NCBI GenBank assembly: GCA_947258465.1 | Contig: CAMYIQ010000276.1 | Coordinates: forward strand, 1-14,137 | Reading direction: 5' to 3' | Length of the DNA stretch: 14,137 bases | From: an uncultured Erythrobacter sp. | GTDB taxonomy: Bacteria > Pseudomonadota > Alphaproteobacteria > Sphingomonadales > Sphingomonadaceae | In this document: positions 7,170-14,137 of the stretch, one piece after another | Position numbering within the stretch: the stretch's first letter is position 1 | How the letters are laid out: each line of letters begins with the position of its first letter | Position numbers and translations under genes: made by a program | Notes under the pieces: generated by a model | The model's database searches: none | Seen by the model: the letters and a program-made list of their open reading frames with translations, nothing else | Told to the model about the DNA's origin: nothing

Positions 7170-7348
7170 ATAGCTCCATTCGTCGCCGGGGGATATTCGT
7201 CCGGACTGCGATCGGGTTCGTCGAAATCGGGTTCGGTCGGGATAATCTCGGGCTGTCGGTCCGGAATCGGCTCGTCCGGCTGAGCCGGAGTTTCGGGCGG
7301 CGACTGGGGGTCGATCCGGTCCGGTTCGTGCGGGGGTGTTGTGGCCAT
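7166..7348 (-). CDS. Small Pro/Asp/Glu-rich protein of unknown function
   Basis: A 60-residue acidic, proline-rich, probably disordered protein (about 19 Pro; repeated short units such as PDEPIPD, PTEPDFDEPD, SPDEYPP). The ATG at 7348 has a good AAGGAAGG ribosome site 9 nt upstream; the longer open frame from 7402 adds 18 residues in front of that site. It is convergent with the stress gene and the two stops overlap by 4 bp. Short proteins of this style are common and unnamed in sphingomonads, by my recollection. No domain can be assigned. Confidence 0.6.
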   Translation of the reverse strand: MATTPPHEPDRIDPQSPPETPAQPDEPIPDRQPEIIPTEPDFDEPDRSPDEYPPATNGAI

Positions 7349-7476
7349 ACTTTGCTGCCTTCCTTGCAAGGTCTGCCAAGGCACACAGCTCTCGCCATGC
7401 ATGGTGCCGAACGCGATACGTAATCCACCTAGGGCAGGCGGATAGCGAATGCCCGGTTCGGGCCGTACAGTGTGAC

Positions 7477-7492
7477 CGCCGCTTTTGCGGCG
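7477..7492 (-). terminator. Hairpin just downstream of the patatin-like gene, possible terminator
   Basis: CGCCGC and GCGGCG form a perfect 6-bp stem around TTTT (plus strand), starting 5 bp after the stop of the patatin-like gene. No U-tract follows in the direction of transcription, so it would be a weak or Rho-assisted terminator. A second, smaller hairpin (GCCCG-GTT-CGGGC) lies at 7451-7463. The rest of the 7349-7496 gap shows no gene. Confidence 0.4.
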
Positions 7493-7496
7493 CTTC

Positions 7497-8843
7497 TCAA
7501 GCCCCGTCGATTTTGCTCAGCGGCCACCATGGCCCCTCGGGCCGTTCTGCCTTGTGGCGACCAAGATCGCGCAAACGGGCCATAAAGGCGGGTTTGAACA
7601 TCTCGTCCTGCTTGAAGTTTTCTCCCACATCGCTGGGGAAAGTATCGTAACGATCCGCGCTGGTCAGCATGATGCGGCCGTAGGGATTGTTGAGCCTGAG
7701 CGCTGCAATCGCGCCGATCTCGCTTTCATTGACAAGCAGATCGTAACCGCGCTGGCCATTCTTGAGCGGCCCCGATTTGGTGTTGAGCGTCGCGTCGGGT
7801 TTGCGCGCCGTGGGGCCGTTGCGTACCACATAGACGCTCGGCGCCGTCGCTTCGTAATCCTCGACGAAAGCGTCTTGCGTGACGCCGTTAGCAACCTCGG
7901 TCAGCGCATGGCTCTTCATCTGCTCGCGCACTTCGGCGTCGACGGCGGCCATGGCGCGGTCGAAGAACACCGAGCGGCGGACCCCGCCATCATAGAGTGC
8001 GAGCGCTTTTCCGTCGCTGCCCGCGATGCGCAATTGCTGGTGGAATACGGGCATGGCGGAAGAGGCCATGGTCGCCGCCGCCAGTGCCTCCGCCGCAGCG
8101 GTGGCACTGGCGGCGGCATTCACCAATTCCTTGATATCGGCATAGCGGAACACCCCGCGTTCCGCCTCGACGAAACCGGCGAACCCTTCGATGCTCGATT
8201 CCCCGATCGCCTCGATCAGTCGCGTATCGCCTCTTGGCATGAGCGCCTCGACGATCCGCTTGCGCAAGGGCGCGGTGCCTGCGGCCGAGCCGTAGACCGG
8301 AACACCGATCATTTTGGTGTGCTTGACGACCTCGCTTTCGCTTTTCGGCGAATAGCCCCACACCAGCCGATCGAGCGCGAAGCGGCGCATTTCCGGCGTC
8401 TGCTTTGGGTCGAGCGCCACCATCAGCATCAAGGTCTGAAGCGATCCGGTCGAAATGCCCGTGATGACCCCGATATCGTTCAACGCCAGTTCGTTGGCGC
8501 TGTTTCGGCTGAGCGTGTCGAACAGTCCGGCACCATAAGCGCCCCATTGACCGCCCCCCGACAGCAGCAGCACGTTGCAGTCGGGCCGACCCGCCTGGTT
8601 ATGCGATTGCACCGCATCGCGGATCGAGCAGGACAGGCGGTCATCCAGGCGGCATTCCTGCGCATGCGGGACGTCGGCCTGAACGTCGCGAATGAAAGGG
8701 CCGACATCGCCATCGACCACATGGGTGTAAAAGTCATCGATCGCGAAGGTCAGCGGGCCGCGGCGAAACAACCGGAAGGCCAGGTAACCAAGCACGCCGA
8801 GCGCCAGCAGCGTGGCGCCAACGCCAAGCAGAAAATTCTCCAT
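7497..8843 (-). CDS. Membrane-anchored patatin-like phospholipase
   Basis: A 448-residue lipid acyl hydrolase of the patatin family, with a Ser-Asp dyad. A single N-terminal membrane helix at about 4-25 is followed by basic residues (FRLFRRG), so it is tethered to the inner membrane; the orientation is not certain. The oxyanion glycine loop is SGGGQWGAYGAG (95-106), the nucleophile elbow is GISTGS with Ser131, and the general-base motif DGG has Asp285. Both catalytic elements are intact. The C-terminal part (about 320-448) ends in PWWPLSKIDGA and belongs to no domain I recognise. GGGGAAG lies 6 nt before the start. It follows the PEP carboxylase homologue by 57 bp on the same strand and may be co-transcribed with it. 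The natural lipid substrate cannot be deduced. Confidence 0.85.
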   Translation of the reverse strand: MENFLLGVGATLLALGVLGYLAFRLFRRGPLTFAIDDFYTHVVDGDVGPFIRDVQADVPHAQECRLDDRLSCSIRDAVQSHNQAGRPDCNVLLLSGGGQWGAYGAGLFDTLSRNSANELALNDIGVITGISTGSLQTLMLMVALDPKQTPEMRRFALDRLVWGYSPKSESEVVKHTKMIGVPVYGSAAGTAPLRKRIVEALMPRGDTRLIEAIGESSIEGFAGFVEAERGVFRYADIKELVNAAASATAAAEALAAATMASSAMPVFHQQLRIAGSDGKALALYDGGVRRSVFFDRAMAAVDAEVREQMKSHALTEVANGVTQDAFVEDYEATAPSVYVVRNGPTARKPDATLNTKSGPLKNGQRGYDLLVNESEIGAIAALRLNNPYGRIMLTSADRYDTFPSDVGENFKQDEMFKPAFMARLRDLGRHKAERPEGPWWPLSKIDGA

Positions 8844-8900
8844 GATTACTTCCCCCCAATTGGACGGGAAGACAATGCGCCGGTTTCACTCCAATATCAA

Positions 8901-11681
8901 TCAGCCGTGGGCACCGAATTCGTTGGCAATCGCGGTCGATATCCGCAGACACAGCGCATAGGATTGCTCGATAGGGTCGATATAGTTCTTGCGGATCGCG
9001 GCGTATCCTTCGCCTTCGCCGCGAGGATATTCGCCCGGCTCGTCGAGCCTGAAATCGTCTTTGCGGGGAAAGCTGGTGGGAAAGGCACGGCGAAGCTGCG
9101 CCAGGGCTTCGTCGATCCGCAGGGTGAACACCATTTCCAGCACATCGGTGCGGCTGATGTCGTTGGCGCGGCTGAAGGCGGGCACCGAGACTACCTTGAG
9201 AAACATATGCTGAAGCAGGGCCAGCCGTACGGCCTGCAACACCCCGATCGCCCGGCGGACGCTTTCGCGTTCGGGATGGGGATCGTCGTCCGGCACGAAA
9301 TCGAACAGCCGGTGCAGCTTCAGCGCATCGACACGCAACCGCGAAGCAAGGCGCCGGAAGACGCCGTTGCGATCGTCTTTGATGAGATATTCGGCCAAAG
9401 CCTCGCAGGCCTGCGCCAGATGCGGCTCGGTCCCGCGATAAGGACGGGTCGCCCAATAGGCAGAATTGAACAGTTCGCCGAAGGCGGCCACCGTCTTGAT
9501 GCTGGCAAGAGCGTTGGAGGCGCGTACCAGCCGCATGATCTGGCGGCCGCGCGGGCTTTCCGAAAGCAAGGCGCCCACCTCCTCGATATTGCTTTCCGCC
9601 GCGCTGCCCACCCCTGCGATGATGTTCACCGGATAGCCCAGTTGTTGCAGGATCGCATTATGCGGGATCGCGCGGATCTGCCGCAGGCTCATCTCGCGAT
9701 CGGCATTGAGATCGCTCTGGCGGCGCGACCTGCGGCTTCCCGTCTCGTTGAGCAGCCCGAGGCCGAAGGCGGTAATCGCGCGGCTATAGGTGCGGCTTTC
9801 GAGATGTTCGCGCTGATGGTCCTTGATCGCGCGGTAGAAATCGAGGCTGAGATCGGTTCGGCGATAGAAGGGATCGGTCGGCACGTCGGGATCGGTATGC
9901 GCGGGGCTGTGCGCCACGATTTGCGTCAGTGTGGCCAGCGCAATATCGGGCGTGGCGAAGAGCAGGTATCCATCGCCGCCCTGGAAACTCGCTTCGGGTT
10001 CGAGCGCGATTCCGGCCCGCGCGAATCGCCGTTGCGCCCATGGGCTGAGCGCCCATTCGATGCGGTCTTCGAAACTGGAAGGATGCGCGCCGCGTCCCAT
10101 GCCTTCACCATGCGTATCGAAGATCAGAGCTGCGACATCGCTCAGGCCGTTGGCGTCCATTGCCTCGGCCAAACGGCCCTGCAGGCGTTCGATGGCGAGA
10201 CTGGCCGGAATCTGGCCAACGAACCGGCCTGCATCGGAAAAGCCCGTCTGGATCGCGACGCGGCCACGCGTTCGCGCATAGGCCCGATAGTCCGGCTCCG
10301 CGAGGAGCAGACCCAGGAACCGTCCGCCATGCTCGAGCGCGGTTTCCGTTTCGAACAGCGGCGAAACATCGACCTTGTCGGCGATCCCGAACAATCTGGC
10401 GAAATAGAGCGCGGCAAGCACGGTCGAGGGCTGTGCGCACTCTGCAACCAGCATGCGGATCGGCGCATCAGCATCGATATGCTTGAGGATCTGCGCCATT
10501 GCGAGAAACTGGCGGGTCGCGGTCGAGCTTTCGACTGCAAGGCTGGCGAAGTTGGCGCTCTGCGGCTCGACACTGGCGAGGAGCTCGCGCAGCGCTGCAA
10601 TGGCACCCCGGCTCGACAGATCGATATCCGCCGCCTCCCCGAGACGAGTCCGAATGGCATTGTGTAATTGCTTCGCGTTAACGCGGAAATGAATCCAGCC
10701 CATGCCCAGCCCGTCCGCGCGCATAGCTGCGACAAGCGTGTGCAGGGCAATGGCGCGATCGGCATCGCCCGCGATTGCATCGTCTTCCAGTTGCTCGATC
10801 AGGGGGGCGAGCGAAAGGAGCTTGTCGGGGCCATCCTTCGTCAACCGGTTCGCCGCTGCCGAAAGGGCTTCGGGATCCGATAGATCGCCGGCGAATTCCG
10901 CCGCGCTGGTCCGGGCACGGCCGGATGCGGCACGCAGGGTGGCGACGAGATCGTGAGAGGGATCGATTTCTGCCAGCGTATCGGCATACCGGCCCAGCCG
11001 CTGGGCCTTTTCGGCCAGACGGAACGCAATGGACGTGTACCATTTGATATCGGTGCGGCCATCCATGTCGTAGCCGACCCAGGTGGCGAAGCGGAACGGC
11101 AGCGGCTGAAGTTCGGACCATCTGTCCGGAAAGGCCCGCCGCGCTTCCCGCAAAACCCCGCGCACCATGCGGTCGCGCGCATCCTGCGCATTGGCGAGCG
11201 CCGCCATCGCGCGATCATGTTCATATCGCAGCGTGATCTCCGGCTCCTCCGGAGCTTCGCGAAGCCGGGGCTCGTCGCCTGACAGGACCGCCTCCGCGAC
11301 CGCGTCGCTCCGGCCCGGCGACAGCAGAAAGGTCGGATGGGCGGTGAAGACCGCGTGCATGTGGGGCCGTTCCCACGTCGCCCGAAACCTCTCGAAGTCA
11401 TCATTCGCAATGGTCAGGGCCGAGAGCCTCTGCACCGCGTCCTGCGGCTCGATGAGCTGGCGCAATCGTGCGGCCCGCGTGCCGAGCGACTGGGTTTCCA
11501 ATTCGTCCACCAGCCCGGCCAGCGCTTCGATGCTCAGCTCCCCCCCTTCCAGCTTGCGCGAAAGGTCGAGCGAAAGCTGGAAAACGGGATTGAAGAGCGG
11601 GGTTTCGCGCGTTTGTCGGTGAAGGATGCGCAAGCGTTCACTCAGGCTTGCCAATGTCGGTTCGATCGTCGTTTCAGCCAT
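8901..11681 (-). CDS. ppc: Divergent phosphoenolpyruvate carboxylase homologue
   Basis: A 926-residue member of the PEPC family, which carboxylates PEP to oxaloacetate. Family length (about 880-950) and order of motifs are kept. Conserved elements: AHPT with His115, HFRVN with Arg333, the metal ligands FET (Glu444) and FSD (Asp483), GSRRSRR (648-654), RAIP (670-673) and GRG with Arg530. Several normal motifs are altered: AHPTE is AHPTF; GxRDGNP is GYDMDGRT (203-210); YSDSxKD is FSDAGRF, so the catalytic Lys is Arg486; and the FHGRGG loop is FDTHGEGMGRG, with Glu526 in the place of the bicarbonate-binding Arg. It may be a fast-evolving true PEPC, or a homologue with changed activity. The start at 11681 has a weak GAGAAG site. 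The patatin-like gene follows it, and mtnP is divergent. Confidence 0.8.
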   Translation of the reverse strand: MAETTIEPTLASLSERLRILHRQTRETPLFNPVFQLSLDLSRKLEGGELSIEALAGLVDELETQSLGTRAARLRQLIEPQDAVQRLSALTIANDDFERFRATWERPHMHAVFTAHPTFLLSPGRSDAVAEAVLSGDEPRLREAPEEPEITLRYEHDRAMAALANAQDARDRMVRGVLREARRAFPDRWSELQPLPFRFATWVGYDMDGRTDIKWYTSIAFRLAEKAQRLGRYADTLAEIDPSHDLVATLRAASGRARTSAAEFAGDLSDPEALSAAANRLTKDGPDKLLSLAPLIEQLEDDAIAGDADRAIALHTLVAAMRADGLGMGWIHFRVNAKQLHNAIRTRLGEAADIDLSSRGAIAALRELLASVEPQSANFASLAVESSTATRQFLAMAQILKHIDADAPIRMLVAECAQPSTVLAALYFARLFGIADKVDVSPLFETETALEHGGRFLGLLLAEPDYRAYARTRGRVAIQTGFSDAGRFVGQIPASLAIERLQGRLAEAMDANGLSDVAALIFDTHGEGMGRGAHPSSFEDRIEWALSPWAQRRFARAGIALEPEASFQGGDGYLLFATPDIALATLTQIVAHSPAHTDPDVPTDPFYRRTDLSLDFYRAIKDHQREHLESRTYSRAITAFGLGLLNETGSRRSRRQSDLNADREMSLRQIRAIPHNAILQQLGYPVNIIAGVGSAAESNIEEVGALLSESPRGRQIMRLVRASNALASIKTVAAFGELFNSAYWATRPYRGTEPHLAQACEALAEYLIKDDRNGVFRRLASRLRVDALKLHRLFDFVPDDDPHPERESVRRAIGVLQAVRLALLQHMFLKVVSVPAFSRANDISRTDVLEMVFTLRIDEALAQLRRAFPTSFPRKDDFRLDEPGEYPRGEGEGYAAIRKNYIDPIEQSYALCLRISTAIANEFGAHG

Positions 11682-11936
11682 CGTTCTTCTCTATGCACCG
11701 GGAAGGGGATGCGTTCCGCGGCAAAGCGACGACGCTGTCAAGCAATGCCCGCATCAAGGGCCGATGAATACGGATGCGAAAGCGACAAGGGCTTGTACCC
11801 CGCCCCCTCCGGGCGCACGGTCTCATCCATGCTTCCCGATGAGTGCCGATATCATCGGGCGCTAAATTTCTGGACAGAGAGCACGCCAGTCGCCACCCGT
11901 GATGTCCTGGACAAGCGCTTTCGACAAGGGGATTTC
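11682..11936. promoter_or_regulatory. Divergent intergenic region between the PEPC homologue and mtnP
   Basis: This 255-bp space must hold the promoters of the minus-strand PEPC gene and of mtnP-glpD. Its clearest element is the inverted repeat at 11835-11859. I cannot recognise a SAM or SAH riboswitch consensus here, nor a convincing -35/-10 pair. Confidence 0.5.
11835..11859. repeat. 8-9-8 inverted repeat in the mtnP upstream region
   Basis: CCCGATGA and TCATCGGG are perfect reverse complements with a 9-bp spacer, ending 77 bp before the mtnP start. It could be an operator for a dimeric regulator, or, if transcribed, a leader hairpin. There is no T-tract after it. Confidence 0.45.
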
Positions 11937-12809
11937 ATGAGCGAGTGGACCATCGGCATCATCGGGGGGTCGGGGCTCTATGCTATCGATGCACTCGAGG
12001 AGGCTCAGTGGATTCCGGTGCAATCGCCCTGGGGCGAGCCTTCCGATGAATTATTATGCGGCAGAATCGGTCATGTCAGAGTGCGCTTCCTTCCGCGCCA
12101 TGGCCGCGGCCACCGGATCGCGCCCTCCACCATCAATGCGCGCGCCAATATCGACGCGCTCAAGCGCGCGGGCTGCACCGATATCCTCGCCGTCAGCGCG
12201 GTCGGATCCCTCTCCGATGAACTGGCGCCCGGCCGCTTCGTGGCGGTCGATCAATTCATCGACAACACCAAGGGCCGCGCGTCGAGCTTTTTCGGCGACG
12301 GGTTCGTGGCGCATGTGTCCATGGCCGATCCGGTGTGCCAGCGCCTGTCGAAACATGCAGTCAGATCGGTCGCCACGGCGGGGGGCGAATGCGCCGACGG
12401 CGCGACCTATCTCGCGATGGAGGGGCCGCAATTCTCGACTCGAGCCGAAAGCAAGCTGTATCGCCATTGGGGCGCCGAACTGATTGGCATGACCGGGATG
12501 CCCGAAGCCAAGCTCGCGCGGGAGGCGGAACTTCCCTACGCCCTGCTCGCCATGGTCACCGATTACGATTGTTGGCGCGAGGAAACCGACGCCGTCGACA
12601 TGGCCCAGGTGGTCGAGCAGATGCAGCGCAATTCGAAACTGGCATGTGAAGTCATCGAGACGTTCTGCAAAAGCCTGCCGAAGAAACGCACCCCTTCCCC
12701 TATCGACCAGGCATTGAGCGACGCGGTGATTACGGCGCCGGACCGGGATGATAAAGCCCTGCTGGCCAAGCTCGACGCGGTGGCAGGACGGCTGCTCAAA
12801 TCACGATGA
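11937..12809 (+). CDS. mtnP: S-methyl-5'-thioadenosine phosphorylase
   Basis: A 290-residue cytoplasmic enzyme that splits methylthioadenosine, a by-product of polyamine and quorum-signal synthesis, into adenine and methylthioribose-1-phosphate. Visible are the phosphate-binding GGSG (10-13), RHGRGH (54-59), AVGSL (88-92), the nucleoside-binding block MEGPQFSTRAESKLYR (161-176), the EAKLARE segment (190-196) and TDYDCW (208-213), which is characteristic of MTAP-type rather than purine nucleoside phosphorylases. The start at 11937 is fixed by AAGGGG 5 nt upstream; the frame stays open far upstream, antisense to the PEPC gene, but that extension is unlike any family member. Its TGA overlaps the glpD start by 4 bp, so the two are coupled. 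Confidence 0.92.
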   Translation: MSEWTIGIIGGSGLYAIDALEEAQWIPVQSPWGEPSDELLCGRIGHVRVRFLPRHGRGHRIAPSTINARANIDALKRAGCTDILAVSAVGSLSDELAPGRFVAVDQFIDNTKGRASSFFGDGFVAHVSMADPVCQRLSKHAVRSVATAGGECADGATYLAMEGPQFSTRAESKLYRHWGAELIGMTGMPEAKLAREAELPYALLAMVTDYDCWREETDAVDMAQVVEQMQRNSKLACEVIETFCKSLPKKRTPSPIDQALSDAVITAPDRDDKALLAKLDAVAGRLLKSR

Positions 12810-14137
12810 GCGAACCTTACGACCTCCTTGTCATTGGCGGCGGCATCAACGGTGCAGGGATTGCACGCGATGCTGCGGGGCGCGGAATGCGGGTGTTGCT
12901 CGTCGAAAAAGACGATCTTGCTTCGCACACGTCCTCGGCCAGCACCAAACTCGTCCATGGCGGCTTGCGCTATCTGGAACATTACGAATTCCGCCTGGTC
13001 GCGGAAAGCCTGCGCGAACGCGAAGTCCTGCTCCGCAACGCGCCACACATCATCTGGCCGCTGCGTTTCGTCATGCCCCACGAACCGACCATGCGGCCGA
13101 AATGGATGCTGCGGCTCGGGCTTGCGCTTTACGACCGCATCGGTGGCCGGATGAGCCTGCCCAAAAGCAAAAGCGTGGATCTGCGCATCGCGCCGCACCG
13201 CGGTGTGCTCCAGGACCGGCTGAAGACCGGCTTCGAATATTCGGACTGCTGGGTCGAGGATTCCCGTTTGGTTGTGCTGACTGCCAAGGACGCGGAAGAG
13301 CGCGGAGCCGATGTGCTCGTGCGCACCGAATGCACCGGACTGGAGCGCTCCGCCGATTGCTGGACCGCCACCCTGGACACAAAGGACGGCGAGCGAACCG
13401 TGAGGGCACGCGCACTTGCCAATGCGGCAGGCCCGTTTGTCGATCGAGTTGCCAAGACTGCTCTCGGGCAAGGCACTCCTGCCCATCTGCGATTGGTCAA
13501 GGGGAGCCATATCATCGTCTCGCGCCGATTCCCCGGCGAGCACGCCTATATTTTCCAGCAGCCCGATGGCCGCATCGTATTCGCGATTCCCTACGAGCGC
13601 GATTTCACGCTGATCGGTACCACCGATTTGCTTTATGAAGGCGATCTCGATGCAGTGCGCATTTCGGAAGAGGAAACGCGTTATTTGTGCGATGCGGCCT
13701 CGCGCTATTTCGCCAGCGCGATCACCGTGGATGAGATCGCCTCGACCTATGCCGGCGTACGCCCGCTTTACGAAGACAGTGCCGCGAGCAACTCGACCGT
13801 GACCCGCGACTATGTATTCGAACTGGAAGCAGAGGGCGGCGCACCGATCCTCTCGGTCTATGGCGGCAAGATCACCACCTACCGCAAGCTCGCCGAACAT
13901 GCACTCGGCAAGTTGGAAAAGGTGCTCGCCCTGCCCGGCAAGCCATGGACCGCGCATGCGCCCCTGCCCGGCGGAGACATGCCTCACGGCGATTTCGCGG
14001 CCTTCCTCGGGCGGGCAAGCGAACGCTATCGCTGGGTTCCGCCGGAGATGCTGCTGCGTCTCGCGCGCGCTTATGGAACACGGATGGATCGGGTGCTCGG
14101 CGCGGCGACATCGCTCGATGATTTGGGCCGGGATTTC
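12806..14137 (+). CDS. glpD: Aerobic glycerol-3-phosphate dehydrogenase, 444 residues, cut by the right edge
   Basis: An FAD-dependent enzyme that oxidises sn-glycerol-3-phosphate to dihydroxyacetone phosphate at the inner membrane and passes electrons to quinone. The N-terminal FAD fold is clear: VIGGGINGAGIARDAAGRG (9-27), the VEKDD acidic strand end, and the flavin-region signature SSASTKLVHGGLRYLE. Later parts match the family through LIGTTD, TYAGVRPLY and GGKITTYRKLAE. No stop is reached by 14137; the full protein is usually about 500 residues, so most of the C-terminal cap domain is present and only about 50-60 residues are missing. The ATG at 12806 is embedded in the mtnP stop (ATGA). 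Confidence 0.95.
   Translation, partial: MSEPYDLLVIGGGINGAGIARDAAGRGMRVLLVEKDDLASHTSSASTKLVHGGLRYLEHYEFRLVAESLREREVLLRNAPHIIWPLRFVMPHEPTMRPKWMLRLGLALYDRIGGRMSLPKSKSVDLRIAPHRGVLQDRLKTGFEYSDCWVEDSRLVVLTAKDAEERGADVLVRTECTGLERSADCWTATLDTKDGERTVRARALANAAGPFVDRVAKTALGQGTPAHLRLVKGSHIIVSRRFPGEHAYIFQQPDGRIVFAIPYERDFTLIGTTDLLYEGDLDAVRISEEETRYLCDAASRYFASAITVDEIASTYAGVRPLYEDSAASNSTVTRDYVFELEAEGGAPILSVYGGKITTYRKLAEHALGKLEKVLALPGKPWTAHAPLPGGDMPHGDFAAFLGRASERYRWVPPEMLLRLARAYGTRMDRVLGAATSLDDLGRDF

Noticed and set aside
7485..10667. A 1060-codon open frame on the plus strand
   Set aside because: It is antisense to both the patatin-like and PEPC genes, which have clear family motifs, and it has no recognisable domain; long antisense frames are common in GC-rich DNA.
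11337..11936. A 200-codon N-terminal extension of mtnP
   Set aside because: It runs antisense to the PEPC gene and through the intergenic gap; family length and the ribosome site place the start at 11937.
11682..11936. A SAM or SAH riboswitch before mtnP
   Set aside because: No consensus core could be matched by eye; only a simple inverted repeat is present.
12563..13987. A 474-codon minus-strand frame
   Set aside because: It is the mirror of glpD and the end of mtnP, both well supported.

Overview
This window looks like a chromosomal segment of a GC-rich alphaproteobacterium. The protein styles (a HME-RND metal pump, a patatin with an N-terminal anchor, an mtnP-glpD pair, a Pro/Asp-rich small protein) suggest Sphingomonadales, perhaps Erythrobacteraceae; this is a judgement from family resemblance, as there is no rRNA or marker gene here.

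Region 1 (1-3566, minus strand) is a heavy-metal efflux operon read right to left: a small secreted His/Cys-rich protein, a TolC-type outer membrane factor, a membrane-fusion protein and the start of a CzcA/CusA-type RND pump that runs off the left edge. The last three genes overlap or are tightly packed. A perfect 23-bp palindrome at 3544-3566 lies just upstream of the operon and resembles a proteobacterial Zur box. If correct, a zinc-uptake regulator would control an efflux pump.

Region 2 (3572-7169) is a carbon-metabolism and stress cluster: pfkB, a ppsA-like phosphoenolpyruvate synthase remnant and a small unknown gene on the minus strand, linked by 4-bp start/stop overlaps, and a divergent tandem-domain universal stress protein on the plus strand. 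The ppsA copy is clearly damaged: a frameshift follows its first 40 or so codons, and nearly all of the ATP-grasp domain is missing, while the phosphohistidine and PEP/pyruvate domains remain.

Region 3 (7166-11681) holds a small Pro-rich protein gene convergent with the stress gene, a membrane-anchored patatin-like lipase, and upstream of it a 926-residue, strongly divergent phosphoenolpyruvate carboxylase. The two larger genes may form an operon.

Region 4 (11682-14137, plus strand) starts with a 255-bp divergent intergenic region containing an 8-9-8 inverted repeat, followed by S-methyl-5'-thioadenosine phosphorylase (mtnP) overlapping the start of glycerol-3-phosphate dehydrogenase (glpD), which is cut by the right edge.

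I found no tRNA, rRNA, CRISPR array, insertion sequence or integrase. The strongest leads are the Zur-like operator on the efflux operon, the gutted ppsA inside a coupled operon, and the altered active-site motifs of the PEP carboxylase homologue.
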